From the NCBI GenBank assembly GCA_020796225.1, contig CM036756.1:46851363-46915362 (forward strand): a DNA stretch of 64,000 nucleotides, read 5' to 3'. This document shows positions 36,096-47,084 of this stretch, piece after piece; position 1 is the stretch's first letter; each line of letters begins with the position of its first letter. The DNA is from Arion vulgaris. Its lineage: Eukaryota > Mollusca > Gastropoda > Stylommatophora > Arionidae. The notes below the pieces were generated by a model, which was not told where the DNA came from, ran no database searches, and saw nothing but the letters and a program-made list of their open reading frames with translations. Both the position numbers and the translations under genes were made by a program.

Positions 36096-36534
36096 ATTAC
36101 ACTAACTTTTGTAACCTCTCATCAAGAACCATTGTTGGCATTGTACCAAGCCAGTTGTGGACTCCACTGAAGAACTTGTTTATTTCCACCTGCTAGACAG
36201 CCAGCCTTAACTTTATCTTCCAGAAGAGGTGGTAATCACTTGTTGTCATTAGGGTGGTTGAAAATCTTTCCATTGATAGCTCTAGTAAAGCCTTTGTGTG
36301 AGCTGCTATGTGAAGCTGTCTGTTGTCATGCAATGTCATTTTTGAGCTTTTGCCATTTGTTTTGGCATCAGCTTTCAAAGATTCTTGAGTGTTTCACATT
36401 AAACTTCTGATACTATTGTCTTCTCTGATGTCAGTAATTTCATAATGAATTTCCCTTGCAGTCCTAGAATAATGTAACAGTCATTTATCGATGTGCAAAA
36501 TGGTTGTCCTTATTTATTCGCTTGAAATATTGTC

Positions 36535-37130
36535 TATATATTCAATGTTGTCTCTATAAACTTTACTGTCTTTTGTAGCTCACACAAATGTCCATGCGGT
36601 TTTCTTTCCAGTGTTGTTTCACTTGACCAGTGAGTTGGCCTATTGTATTTAGAACAGTCTTGAAGTATGTGCTCTGCAGACAGGGTTGCCAGTCCAGATG
36701 TACACATGGTTGAATTGCTTATCTCAATTTTGTATATGACTGCAGAGTTGAGTGTGTCTGATTCTGAGGCACAGAATGACAATTTGTGCTAATCTACTCA
36801 TATTTTGGTAGTTGTCCTGTGTTAATATATTAGTGACTTTCTTAGGTGATAGCTAACAGGTACATCATGTTGTTCTCTGGCAGAACTTACCTTGATCAGT
36901 TAGTCTGCTCTGTCATTTCCTGCTATTCCACAGTGTGAAAAAGATTCAATTGTGCCTCCTTTCTTGCACATTTTGAACTGACAGAAAATGTGATCACATG
37001 GTCCTTGTTGATACTGTGTTGATACTCTTGAACAACTAAACAATTGCTACTGTAGGTTAACATGTCTTGTGCTAACACATTACTAATTGTTGCAAGCAAT
37101 ACACAGAGACCTTATAGCAGCTGGATTATT
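36535..37130 (-). mobile_element. I-like LINE, RNase H end to C-terminus
   Basis: Minus strand: FHTVE/GNDRAD-like RNase H end near 36950-36890 (HCGIAGNDRAD in a shifted frame), then HTQLCSHIQN, CTSGLATLSAEHILQDCSKY, THWSSETTLE. Same C-terminus as 2726-3121 ([12 protein letters not shown]). Confidence 0.48.
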
Positions 37131-37364
37131 TTTGCCTGCTAATCAGAGGTTGTCATTGAAATAGCCTTGTAATTATAAACTTTTATTTAATCATGAACAT
37201 TTTGATTTTATATCTTCTGGATTCTTTTTAGCTGTTTGTGTTATTGTTGGTCTTCTATATCCGTAAACACAGATGTTGCTAGGAGACGCTGATAAGAATA
37301 ATCTTCATGTTAGTTTTTGCCAGGTCTGTCTATTGTGAACTTCTTTTAAGTGTCATTTTAGGCC

Positions 37365-37520
37365 AAAATTCGGATGCCCTGCCCTACACGTGTATGGTAC
37401 CATACATATGTAGGGACCTAAGAACCTGGTGCAACGAGTCATTCTTGTCAAAGATCAATTATACATCACAATAAGAATGATCATATTGGTCATAAAGAAC
37501 GAATGCAAACAAGTGTCATT
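37365..37520 (+). mobile_element. SINE family B, 3' half
   Basis: GTAGGGACCTAAGAACCTGG-TGCAACG, TTGTCAAAGATCAAT and TTGGTCATAAAGAACGAATG match the 3' part of 59088-59328. The GAAGAAG tail is degenerate. Confidence 0.48.
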
Positions 37521-38195
37521 TTATCTGAGACCGGTACACTTTTTTTATGTATTCAGTTTATTCCTTTTTTTGTCTTGTCTTTTTGTATTTTTCAACCCAC
37601 TTAATTTGGAGGATAGTCTTAGCAATGACATGAGATCTGGTCACATTTCAGAAATGTTAATGATGTTGGTTTTTGTTCTGTTCTCTTGTCATTGATCGCT
37701 GCCAAGATTAATACATGTTGGTCCTCCTGTTTGGGACATGTCATTACTATGACAGCCATCTTTAAACTCTTACTATGATGTCATGCGGCTCTTCTGCCCA
37801 GTAATACCACATGCAAGACACTCTCGATATCCTTTGCAACAATATTGTCAACTTATGGGATAGTGACACAATATTTCAAATTTCTACCACAGTTCCCTTT
37901 TGTACTAACAAAAGATAGCACAACCCTTCAGAAAACAACCTTACAATATAACTAGACATGAAATTCTCTGAAACTGACAATCAAAGAGAAGAGTTGGAAA
38001 TATAAAGAATACCTAATACGGAATAGTGGAAGAGTAGATAAGAGCCACATTGTTGGAGCTAAAGATAGCATCCCAGAAGAAGAAATTGGTTGAGAACAAC
38101 AGTTGTAACAAGATCTCATCAGTGCTCTATGAGAAAACATACGCTCTGAAGATTTGAACAAAGATAACGTGTATTCTTTATCTCGGTTGCACAAG
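37520..38195. other. intergenic sequence, nothing recognised
   Basis: No repeat or coding signal identified. Confidence 0.3.
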
Positions 38196-38199
38196 TTAT

Positions 38200-38365
38200 G
38201 CATGCCAATAGGTGCAGCAAGACAGAAAAACCATGAAGGATCCCCCAGTAGATACATCAACCAGCACAGAACATTAGTTATTAGTCTAAACACACTGAAA
38301 TACATGCTTGGGAGGAGATCAGAGCAATTATGGACATATCCGATGTGCAATGAAGATGATTCTCA
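38200..38365 (+). repeat. unidentified interspersed repeat (R-x), copy 2
   Basis: AGATACATCAACCAGCACAG, GGGAGGAGATCAGAGCAATT-ATGGACAT and GATGTGCAATGAAGATGA align with the copies at 33165-33325 and 41630-41770, with more divergence. It sits in a 113-codon open frame containing SRYINQHRT. Confidence 0.42.
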
Positions 38366-38889
38366 AATGAACAATGAACCAGATATTCCACTGGAAACCA
38401 GAAAATTAGTATTACCGTTGTTACATAGTGAATATTATTGTTACCAACTTCAATTTGTTTGGTCTGTCAGTCTGATGGGTATTGTCCGTCCCTGACATGT
38501 AGGCTATATTTTTCAAAGGTGACAAGCTTTCACAAGACCAATCATAAATTGTAAATGTTGCATTTATACTGTTGTACATATCTTATTCGCAACTATCACC
38601 AGGTGCAGTTTATGAGCTCTGATGTTTGTTTTCAATGCTGTACGTTAATATAAATATTGATTGTATATTTTTTATAAATTGTTTGTCGAGGATAATTATT
38701 ATTTCTCCTACACATAGTTACTTTCAATTGTTAACCACATTTTGCAAATATTGAATATATGTTTCATTAGTAAAATAAATGAAGAACCTTATTTCATACC
38801 ATGAGGTATACTGGGAAATATAGTGTTAGACCTGAATTTAATTTACCAACAGCACACAATGAGTGGTGTGGTAAACATCACGGCAACTG

Positions 38890-39145
38890 CTATTACTTCC
38901 CAGTGTTTCTCTGGTGTATATCGTATGCCAGTGGGGCATTGGCTAGGACAGCTCTCAGATGGACATCGGATGGAAAGAGAAGACCTGGACGTCCAAAGGA
39001 AGCATTGGAGAAGAAAGGCTAAGAGTTGAAGGAGTGTGTTCTGACATGTGAGACGGTTGGTAGAAATGCAGCAGAACGGCAACAGTGGAAGTCTCTTGTG
39101 GAAGCCTTATGTATCAATCGGAACACAAAGATGATATAGATAGAT
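38890..39145 (+). mobile_element. LINE ORF2 C-terminus
   Basis: ARTALRWTSDGKRRPGRPKE then KELKE-like, CVLTCETVGRNAAERQQWKS-LVEALCINR. This is the canonical DGKRxxGRPK ... RQQWRSLVEALC ending of many animal LINEs. One stop interrupts it. Confidence 0.58.
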
Positions 39146-39164
39146 AGTTCCTCTGGTATCAAAT

Positions 39165-39290
39165 TCAGGCTGAGTCAACCAGAGAGCTCTTGCGGTTGGA
39201 AAACATCTGACACTAGCTTGGATATTTGATTCAGAAACCACCAACGAGGCAAGTACACTAACCACTTTGCTATTGCTGCTTGATATATTT
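39165..39290 (-). mobile_element. tRNA-like SINE fragment
   Basis: Minus strand: GCAATAGCAAAGTGGTTAGT, TGGTTTCTGAATCAAATATC and CAAGAGCTCTCTGGTTGACT-CAGCC. The last block is shared with 10340-10556 and 52905-53095. Confidence 0.45.
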
Positions 39291-39357
39291 GATTGAACAG
39301 TGGAAATGATTGGGAGCTAAATTGCGTAACATCACTTCTTGTATTGATTTGATTAAA

Positions 39358-39448
39358 CAAGTGAAAATGTCACTTATGTGAAGATGTCACTTATGTGAAG
39401 ATGTCACTTATGTGAAGATGTCACTTATGTGAAGATGTCACTTATGTT
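39358..39448. repeat. 17-bp tandem repeat, five units
   Basis: GAAGATGTCACTTATGT is repeated five times (the first unit has GAAAATGTC). Confidence 0.95.
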
Positions 39449-39487
39449 TTATGTATGTCTACAAACATAGGGAATATAATAATAACA

Positions 39488-39618
39488 AAAACCTCTGAAA
39501 TCAGAGATGACGGGAGACAATGATAATAAGGAAAGCAGACCTTCGTGCAAAATCAGAAGCATTATACCAGGCGCCGCCTGAATTCACAACAGACGAACGC
39601 AGAAGAAGGAGAAGATAC
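39488..39618 (+). mobile_element. SINE family C
   Basis: CCTCTGAAATCAGAGATGAC, AAGGAAAGCAGACCTTCGTG, TATACCAGGCGCCGCCTGAA, then CAACAGACGAACGCAGAAGA-AGGAGAAG. It keeps the best tail of the family. Confidence 0.65.
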
Positions 39619-40032
39619 TAACAATAAGATCCATAACCCATTAGGGTCATAGGAGTGTCTTGATGAAGACATCAGTACAAAAAGCCTGCCATAGTTTTCT
39701 GTCTTTACATAAGGAAAGTCAGCTACAAACAAAAGAAAAAACCATATACAAACCCAGGGATAGTCTATACATTTAGGTTTTGTAGAATTTCATCATTTAA
39801 AAAAAATCAACAGTTTGTGTCAGCTGTCAGCACATCTTGTTTTCCTATAGTTCTTCTCTTACTTTTTTTTATTCTTTCCCGTTCTAATGGATCATAGGAC
39901 TGCAACTTAGGACTAAAAGGTTCAAACACGGTCGTGAAGAAAAAAAAGTAATTTGTTTTCCCAGTCTGGTTCACAGACACAGTAAAGTCATTTGACGAAA
40001 CCTCTGATATAAACTACTAGCCAGGCTTAATG

Positions 40033-40092
40033 GAATCTCTCTCACGATCACTCTTAGACTGATGCACCAGATTTCCCCATAAATCTCATTCA
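40033..40092 (-). mobile_element. I-like LINE 3' terminal stub
   Basis: CTCTCTCACGATCACTCTTA-GACTGATGCACCAGATTTCC matches the last bases of the copies at 5031 and 21210. Very short. Confidence 0.4.
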
Positions 40093-40203
40093 TGTGGAAA
40101 TCTGATTCATGCAACCTTAGCATGGGTGGGTTTCGTCACATCTTCAGCGCCATTTGGAGCTCTGGTGCTTATCCTTCGACGATGTGTCCGGTTTTAGTCA
40201 GCG

Positions 40204-40325
40204 TTTACTGGGTTCACTCTCCGTCAGCCTTTGACTGTCCCCACCGACCTGCAGGCAGCAGGTACTGGGTTCACTCTCCGTCAGCCTTTGACTGTCCCCA
40301 GCTGACCTGCAAGGCAGAAGGTTAA
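40204..40325. repeat. 55-bp tandem duplication
   Basis: TACTGGGTTCACTCTCCGTC-AGCCTTTGACTGTCCCCA occurs twice exactly, each followed by a similar GACCTGCA-GGCAG block. Confidence 0.85.
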
Positions 40326-40329
40326 TGGA

Positions 40330-40685
40330 ATCTGAGGGGTTATTTGTTACTGAACTTACATCACAGCACCGTGGACAGACCCACAAGTGATCACTCTTCC
40401 TCCAACAGTATATGCATTCTGATAGTTCCCTTGGTTTACTGGTTAAACTCACTTCTCACTCTGTCCCTCAGGCATTCAGTTCAACTTGTACAACATGTCA
40501 TTCCAAACTCCTTAATTTGCAGGATAGTTTCAATATCAATTTTAATGTCTTCATCCAAGAGGCAGTCAGCGAGTAACCAATGGACGTATTTATTACATAT
40601 CTTTGACTCCCTGATAATCGATGCTATTTTCTACTCTCTCAATCCACGAATACCTGCATGTCTAGGACAGTAGATCCACATGAGC
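40330..40685 (-). mobile_element. I-like LINE C-terminus
   Basis: Minus strand includes SLTSKPRELSECIYCWRKSD-HLWVCPRCCDVSSVTNN, with the HLWVCPxCxD block typical of the family's end. Homologous over its length to 11395-11775. Confidence 0.5.
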
Positions 40686-40749
40686 ATCTAGAGGCTGGGA
40701 ACCTCAATAGGCTTATAATTTTGCAAGCATATGTTTTTACATATCTGTA

Positions 40750-41265
40750 TCATTTAATGTGTGACAAATTAATACAATGCAATATCATCAGTCCTCGTCG
40801 TGCACAAGGGCACATAATTTCCCACTCTATTTGGTCTTGTTCCTTTCTTTCTACATCAAAATTAGTCCTATGCATGTCTTTAAGCTCTGTTTTAAAAGTT
40901 CTCCAGCATGTGCCCCTAGGCCTCCCTTTTTTCACTATCCCTGTGGCGTCTACTGCATTGCATCTCTTGGTCGCTGTTTTTTCTCATCATGAGGACATGT
41001 CCAATCCATTGCCATTGTATCTCTATATTTTTGTCTTCCAGACCAGTTAGTTCTTGAAGCCTGATATTGCTAATTTTATCCTCCCATGTATACCCAAGTA
41101 TTTTTCTAAAAAGTCTTCCCTCAAATCCACTTAACATACTTTCTATTTTCTTATCTGTTTTCCAAATCTCATATCCATAGAGAACTATTGCCTTAACGCA
41201 TGTTTTGTGCGCAGTTTACAACTGAGGAAAGGAATGGACCCTCCTACTTCCTTCATACTTTTGAA
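40750..41265 (-). mobile_element. RTE-like LINE ORF2 C-terminus
   Basis: Minus strand: MLSGFEGRLFRKILGYTWED, KISNIRLQELTGLEDKNIEI-QWQWIGHVL, then in another frame KKGRPRGTCWRTFKTELKDM-HRT. Order and motifs (LRKILG..W, WIGHVLR, GRPRGTWR) fit ORF2 ends. Confidence 0.6.
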
Positions 41266-41359
41266 CTAGAAATGTAAAGTGAGAAATACTTCATACTCTA
41301 AATACTTCATACTCTACTTTCTGCAAAGGACATTTTCATTATCATTAAATGTTACATGC

Positions 41360-41855
41360 TCAACTGTTACAATTCTTGCCCCCCATGCACATTGTGAACA
41401 TCTGGGTATGGTATAATATAGCCATGCATATGTGCTGGGACTGCCTATCTACCATCTCATTCCTTATTGATGAACTTGTTTGCTTATCTGATAAATTAAA
41501 TAAATGCTGTATTTGACAAGAACTGATGCAACATGATGATAGTTGATGTGTTTTTATTCTTATATGTACGTCATTGTTGTCAATTAAAATTGGCATAGAC
41601 TTAATAGACATAGTATGTCTTGTTTCAGCTTGGGCTATCTTCATTCCACTCCGTACATGTCCATAGGTGCTCCGATCTCCTTTGCAATATCTCCAACAGC
41701 GACTAACCATACCAGTTCGATGTTGACTGATGAGCCTACTCGTATGCCCGTTGTTCTGTTCTTTTCTGGTCATTCCAATCTTTAATTCAAGCTCTGGCAA
41801 TCTAGCAGTTGACATGGTTTTGTTTAGATGAAAATCTTCTTTGCCTGCCACATTC
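41360..41855 (-). repeat. unidentified interspersed repeat (R-x), copy 3, with 163-codon open frame
   Basis: A minus-strand frame with an ATG near 41849 runs 163 codons. Residues about 27-70 (MTRKEQNNGHTSRLISQHRT, RCWRYCKGDRSTYGHVRSGM-KIAQAE) match the other R-x copies at protein and DNA level. The rest has no recognised domain. It could be a piece of an unknown mobile element; it is not assignable to a family by eye. Confidence 0.4.
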
Positions 41856-42044
41856 TATGAGAGCATTCAAAATATCAGCTCTATCCATTGACAAACCCCC
41901 TGATATAGTGGCAGAGTCAGTATGTGTTGGATGAATCGTTGAAGGAAAGACATATCTTGATGAAATGATTGTCTTTTAATTAATAAAATATATGCCCAAT
42001 GTTAAAAGCACATTTTAGGAGTTTAACTTTGGAGTGCGGCGCAA

Positions 42045-42435
42045 ACCTAGCACATATACGATGCAATTCGAAGAAAACGTCCAGGACTACTGACTAGAGG
42101 AGTGTTGCTTCTTCATGACAATCCCAGACGACACACGGCTCGATTAACTCCGGAGAAAATTAACCAACTAAGGTGGGAAGTTCTGGAACATCCACCTTAC
42201 AGTCCCGGCTTAGCCCCTAGTAATTTCCACCTTTTTGGTCCACTGAAAAACCACGTTGGCGGGAGACATTTCGTGAATAACACCGAAGTTGAATGTGAAG
42301 TGAAAACGTGATTTAGGAAACAGAGCACGCAGTTCTATGCAACCGATTTTTTTGGGAGGGGGCCTGATAACACGATGGGATATGTGCATCAATGTTGGTG
42401 GAAATTATGTTGAGAAATAAAGGGACAATGTATGT
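42045..42435 (+). pseudogene. mariner transposase C-terminal relic
   Basis: LLTRGVLLLHDNPRRHTARL then LEHPPYSPGLAPSNFHLFGP-LKNHVGGRHF is the central-to-C-terminal part of a Tc1/mariner transposase. The second catalytic Asp is kept in HDN, but the third (normally SDxHLFG) is Asn (SNFHLFG). A stop follows FVNNTEVECEVKT, and readable sequence continues as RKQSTQFYATDFF and MGYVHQCWW. No terminal inverted repeat was identified, so it is a truncated dead copy. Confidence 0.72.
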
Positions 42436-42519
42436 CTACAAATAAACTGGCTTCAAGTTGTTATCATATTTAGTTATTTTTCTACAGCCATTTGTGACTT
42501 CCCCTCGCACGCAACAAGC

Positions 42520-43025
42520 TAAAAGAAAAGAAACAGAGAGGTTTGTTTAAAAGAAGGATCAAACTTTTGGCCGGAGAAAATACAATTACTCATCTGAAGG
42601 TCTGAAACCCTAATATCCTTAAAGTGCTCTCGTTGGAACTGCACATATTTTCCCAACAGTTCCGCAATTGTTGGAAGCATTTCTGGAAGGTCTCTGAAAA
42701 TGTAGTACCGTTTGGCCGTCGCATTCCGAATAATATCTTTTCGTGATTTCAATTGGATACAATATCAACGATATTTTCCACTTAGAGAACAGCCAACAAT
42801 CGCAAGGAGCCGTATCGAAAGAGTAGAAGTCTGACGAACAACAATAATATTGTGTTTATCCAAGAAAGTCTGAATCAGATGAGAAAAATTGGCGGTGCGT
42901 TGGCATGATGTAGCTGCCAAGTTTCCGTTACCAACAATTCTGTTCGTGCACGTCGCAAGGCATCACGAAAGCGATGGATGGCCTCCAGATAGTACTCCTT
43001 GGCAATGTTTTGGAATTCTTGATTG
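42520..43025 (-). pseudogene. second mariner-type transposase relic, opposite strand
   Basis: Minus strand, with shifts: KEYYLEAIHRFRDALRRART, LHHANAPPIF (canonical HDNAPAH; the catalytic Asp is Ala), a scrambled middle, then ESRKDIIRNATAKRYYIFRD and related to the R-DIMRNAT...F-KCFQQ end of another mariner lineage. Heavily frameshifted. Confidence 0.52.
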
Positions 43026-43089
43026 TTAACTTACTTTATGAACATCGGAATTCTTAAGAAGAGACTGTCAATGCTGACTCATGCCCTTA

Positions 43090-43690
43090 TTAAATGGCTA
43101 AAATCACAAAAAGTGGTTTATGTAGAAGTGTATGTTGTCTGTCAATGCTTCGAATCTCTAGTGATTCACGTATATCTACTGTCCATGGCATGTCGGTGTT
43201 GCCGGTAACGAGAGAGCAGACACGATTTATCGAAAGTACATGTAGTTGGGTTTTGAAAATAGAAAATGTTGACATGGTTCGGTTGCTGACCGCTGTTGGA
43301 TGAGGACACTGCAGTATAGCAAAGTGAGTAGGGATCGAACAGGAAAGCTACACATGAAATGGTGTAGCAGTAGACGGGCACAGTATAAGATTTGCGAGCA
43401 CAACATGAGACCTCTTTTATCCAAGAGAACAAATGGTAGAGCCCTGTAGTCAGTGTGGAGACTCGTGAACTAGGAAGGTGTATCCAATGCAGGAATCGGA
43501 TGTGTTAGGCCTAAAGGCGCAAAATGTTAACAGTAAACTGCAGCACACCATATTTACGCTCTATGGCTCGTATGAAAAATCACGAGTGCTTATAAAAGTG
43601 TTATTATAACACGAACAGTAAACAGCAGCAACAACAATCAAATGGTGTATCCGTAGGATTGGACACCTGAAGGTAAAATGAGAAGTATGT
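43090..43690. other. no recognisable feature
   Basis: Several overlapping short open frames (43094-43432) without motifs. Confidence 0.3.
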
Positions 43691-43699
43691 TTACCCAGC

Positions 43700-43815
43700 G
43701 AACCACTGAATCCAGTAACATACGCTCCTACATCTGTTGGGGGCTAGCGAGCATCTGTGTTCGGTATGCAAAGGCCTCAGCTCAGTAACCAATAACCTAG
43801 TATTGTAATATACAT
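43700..43815 (+). mobile_element. I-like LINE C-terminal fragment
   Basis: The reverse of the 40330/11395 element end: CATCTGTTGGGGGCTAGCGA and TCAGTAACCAATAACCTA match it in + orientation. Confidence 0.35.
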
Positions 43816-44144
43816 CCAACGTCAGAAATGATGATAACAGCCTTATTTTACCTCTTGTGTGTGTGGAGGTGACTGTAGAATCACATCCTGGAACATAGTC
43901 TCCTGTTACAGATGACATATACAAGATTGAACATATGAACGTTGAGCGCTCTGTCGACAGCCCGTTTTCTACGTGCCAAAAAACTGTGCAAGATAGTCAG
44001 ATCGACAAATACCATGTAGAGATTGCATTGCTGCTATAAATTTCTCTCTTTATTTGGCCAGCTTCTGCATTCGGGTGAGGGGTGATGAATCAGAGAAATG
44101 ACTGATCAACCACTAGTACCAACTGTTATAAAAAAATAGAAGAT

Positions 44145-44485
44145 ATGTTTGGCATACTCTTAAGAAGAAAAGGTCAAAGAACTACAAAATATACACTGAA
44201 GCTGGGGTCAAATGGTTCAAGGAAGAAACACGTAATTACAAAGTACTGTAGTTTTACAAATTACAAAAACAATGACAAAATACAGCAACGTTTCGACCAA
44301 CAAGGCCTTTATCAAGCAAACGAACAAACAGGAGTGACAAATTAAATGAAACACAAATGGACGACCAAATACAAACGTATCTAAGGAAAATCTGGAATAA
44401 AAACGAATAACGAAATAAATGTAACACAAAAACACACATAAAAACTAGAAATAGAAAGGAAAAGAAACAATGAAACATCTAGTAA
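44145..44485 (+). mobile_element. Penelope-like element terminal segment, + orientation
   Basis: Contains ACACGTAATTACAAAGTACT...AACAATGACAAAATAC (44228-44285), which is present in inverted orientation at the 5' side of the coding part (45675-45730). It continues as CAACGTTTCGACCAACAAGG-CCTTTATCAAGC, a string typical of Penelope-like terminal repeats. Confidence 0.6.
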
Positions 44486-44499
44486 ATATATAACTTGAA

Positions 44500-44650
44500 A
44501 ACATGCAACATATACCCATATAGATTACAAAGCATGGGAAGAGAAAGTACTAAGAAGCATAAGAATGGAATATAACATGAATACATACAACATATACCCA
44601 TATAGATTACAAAGCATGGGAAGAGAAAGTACTAAGAAGCATAAGAATGT
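44500..44650. repeat. 82-bp tandem duplication
   Basis: CAACATATACCCATATAGAT...AAGCATAAGAATG begins at 44506 and again at 44588 with no change over about 62 bases. Confidence 0.88.
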
Positions 44651-45745
44651 AATACGTTGAGCCCGCGTGGTCGCAAGGTACCATACAAAGAAATCAACCG
44701 ATTCTCCAGAGCAAATCGACTGCGATCATCCGAGGAACATGATCGGATGGCTGTGACCTGGACATCGTGAGCACCTAAATGGCCAGTATCATTGAAATGG
44801 GTGGCTACAGGGGTCACAGAGCATTGGCGTATGTCGCGCAAGTGTTGGGCGAATCGGTCACTGAGCCTCTTGCCTGTCTCGCCGATATAAGCCTTGTTAC
44901 ACCGCTTACAGATAATGGCATAGATAAGATTACGGGACTCGCATATGAACCCATCGTCAATAAGAAACGTGCCTAAAGGAAAGATACAGTACGCGTCTGT
45001 ATCACATAAGCACACGTGTTGCAACGCCGACGGCCACACTGGACAGTACCAAAATGAGTCTGGATATTGGACTTAAGTCGACTGTGTACCAACATATCCT
45101 TAAGACTTCTGTCCCGTCTGTAAGACACCAAAGGATAGTTGGGAAGACAGAACGGGTCTCAGGATCTGATCTAAGGAGAGACAGATGACGGAATAAAACA
45201 TTTTCACCAGGGAACTATGGGGGTGGTAAGTTAAGATAAGTTTTACTCTGTCAGAGTTAGTAGTCCTATACTGGCTGGTAAGGGCCTGCTGGCGAGTGAT
45301 TTTCTGAACTCGATGCATAGCCGAGACAAGCACCCTCTCCGGGTATAGGCGCCTACGAAAGAAATCAAGCATCTCGCGAGCTCTCTCAAGAAAATCATCG
45401 TCCTCACTACAAAGGCGACGAAGCGTAAGAGCTGCGAGAATGGCAAAGAGTCACGACAAGCCCGGGGATGGGAAGAAGTATAGAGGAGAAAACTATGTGC
45501 ATCAGTAGGCTTGTAATATACTGATGTAGTGATAGCGGATAGGCGTAAGGTGATAGTAATGTCAAGAAAGTTGACACAAGTAGTGGAGATGTGAGAAGTA
45601 AAACGAATAGAAGGGTTGAAAACATTAATGAAATTAATGAAGCGTGACAAATCGGCTTCAGGCATATCAGTGAGTATTTTGTCATTGTTTTTGTAATTTG
45701 TAAAACTACAGTACTTTGTAATTACGTGTTTTGCCAATCAAATAG
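44640..45745 (-). pseudogene. Penelope-like retroelement ORF: partial RT, linker and GIY-YIG endonuclease
   Basis: Minus strand. 45737-45243 reads MPEADLSRFINFINVFNPSI, STTCVNFLDITITLR and YYKPTDAHSFLLYTSSHPRA, the C-terminal part of a Penelope-type RT. 45372-45100 continues with FFRRRLYPERVL and RVKLILTYHPHSSLV. 45039-44632 is a GIY-YIG domain: NLIYAIICKRCNKAYIGETG, the Arg in LSDRFAQHLRDI, and the Glu in FALENRLISLYG. A Cys-rich linker (CGRRRCNTCVL) lies just upstream. It is broken by a few frameshifts and the RT catalytic YADD region is absent. In this class the enzyme primes and inserts the element's own cDNA. Confidence 0.8.
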
Positions 45746-45959
45746 TTTTACTGCAGTTCCATATATATATATTCAAGGAAGAAAGAAAGCCATTGATAAA
45801 TCTTCAAATGAGCTTTACTCAGAGAAGCGAGAAATATCGGATAACATTTCATATATAAGAAAAGTATCGTTCAGGATAGAGCGGTTTAAAGAAATTGCTT
45901 GTAGACCCAATGTAACATAAAAAAGTACAAGAGTAATGCAAGAAGAATACAATTTGGCA

Positions 45960-46190
45960 GTCACAAACATTGTGTATACTGTTTCGCGACTCACACTAAA
46001 GTCTCACTGGGTTTCAGGTAGTAACTCATGTTCCAGATTATCCATTAAGCGTTTGAGGACTAAACAGTATCTAGCGATTGAGAGGAAGGAAATTCCGCTA
46101 TAGTTCTCGCAGGTCTGGCGGTTGTCCTTGCGTTTATACATATGGATGATAGTGACATTGTTCAATATATGTGGTTGGGTGAAATCAGAT
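45960..46190 (-). mobile_element. RTE-like RT fragment
   Basis: Minus strand: NNVTIIHMYKRKDNRQTCEN-YSGISFLSIA, LVLKRLMDNLEHELLPETQ, RT motif 2-3 (NYRGISLLS...E-QCGFR) of RTE-type LINEs, without the catalytic core. Confidence 0.55.
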
Positions 46191-46345
46191 GCACATGTCC
46201 TAAACGTGTAGAAGTCTATGCGTTTAGGGACCTACCAAACCAATGTGCAACGTATCACGTTCTTGGCAAAGATCAAACATATCACAAAGAGTGATTAAAA
46301 TTGGTTGTAAAAACGAACGCAAAGAAGAAGACGAAGAATATATGT
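46160..46345 (+). mobile_element. SINE family B, 3' two-thirds
   Basis: GAAATCAGATGCACATGTCC-TAAACGTGTAGAAGTC, GCAAAGATCAAACATATCAC, then AAAACGAACGCAAAGAAGAA-GACGAAG. Joined to the RT fragment without a clear junction repeat. Confidence 0.58.
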
Positions 46346-46349
46346 GGGA

Positions 46350-46895
46350 TGCTTTCTTTATGCCGGATTGACCTGAATAGATAAGTTAGCACAATTTTCG
46401 GATTAAGCCAGCGCGGGGAAGGTAGTAAATGTTACCAAGAGGCTATAGGTTATGTATAATAATAAAATAAAACACAACTTTTACAAACAAACTTTTCTCG
46501 ATTTAATGGGAACAAATTTAGAGATAATACTAAACACATCAATTTCTCTAAGTAAATTACATTCAATGTTCATTAAGGTGAGTTATTTAGACGATCTCGT
46601 CCCATCATGTTCATTAACTCACTTTTTATACGCTTTAATGTCGAAAAAATCGTTCTCCGCTTGCAAGCGTTCTAGAATTCCGTTCGATAAAATGCTAATT
46701 ATTCCAGTTTCCAACTTATCTTCGAAACTAGTCCGTACGCCTGATTACGACACTTTACCTTTTGATCCATGTTATTTGAGATGTTATCCAAAACTTGTTT
46801 GATAATTTTACAAGCTAAACATTTTCTGCTCTATGCGCGGGACCTTCAGAAACGCGAGGTCCGTAGCATTTGCTACTTCTGCTATAGAGCTAATC
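46350..46895. other. unrecognised 116-codon open frame
   Basis: An ATG frame at 46452-46802 encodes a Leu/Ser/Lys-rich peptide (YNNKIKHNFYKQTFLDLMGT start) with no known motif and no neighbours suggesting a gene. Probably chance or old transposon sequence. Confidence 0.22.
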
Positions 46896-46899
46896 CGGT

Positions 46900-47015
46900 A
46901 CTAGGTCAGCATCAACACGATGCCCTTATTTTGTAGATCTCTGTCGGTATTGATATCTGCACCTGGTGCTTTTCCACTAGATATCTGCGTCAAGTATAAT
47001 ACGAGATCACAGAAA
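46900..47015 (-). mobile_element. RTE-like RT motif fragment
   Basis: Minus strand LTQISSGKAPGADINTDRDL matches the LxSGKAPGxDxIxxE motif that precedes the RT domain. It is in opposite orientation to the RT piece that starts at 47085. Confidence 0.42.
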
Positions 47016-47084
47016 AGTTGCGATAAACTGTTATTTGTTTCTGCTTGGCATATTCCTGTATTGTATTCAATTCTCAATTGCGCT

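Noticed and set aside
41360..41855. 163-codon minus-strand frame as a host gene
   Set aside because: Part of it is a multicopy repeat, no splice sites or homologous domain are visible, and codon composition is not distinctive.
44145..45745. hammerhead ribozyme in the Penelope-like element
   Set aside because: Some Penelope-like elements carry one, but I could not find a CTGATGA...GAAA core with plausible stems on either strand. A covariance search would be needed to decide.
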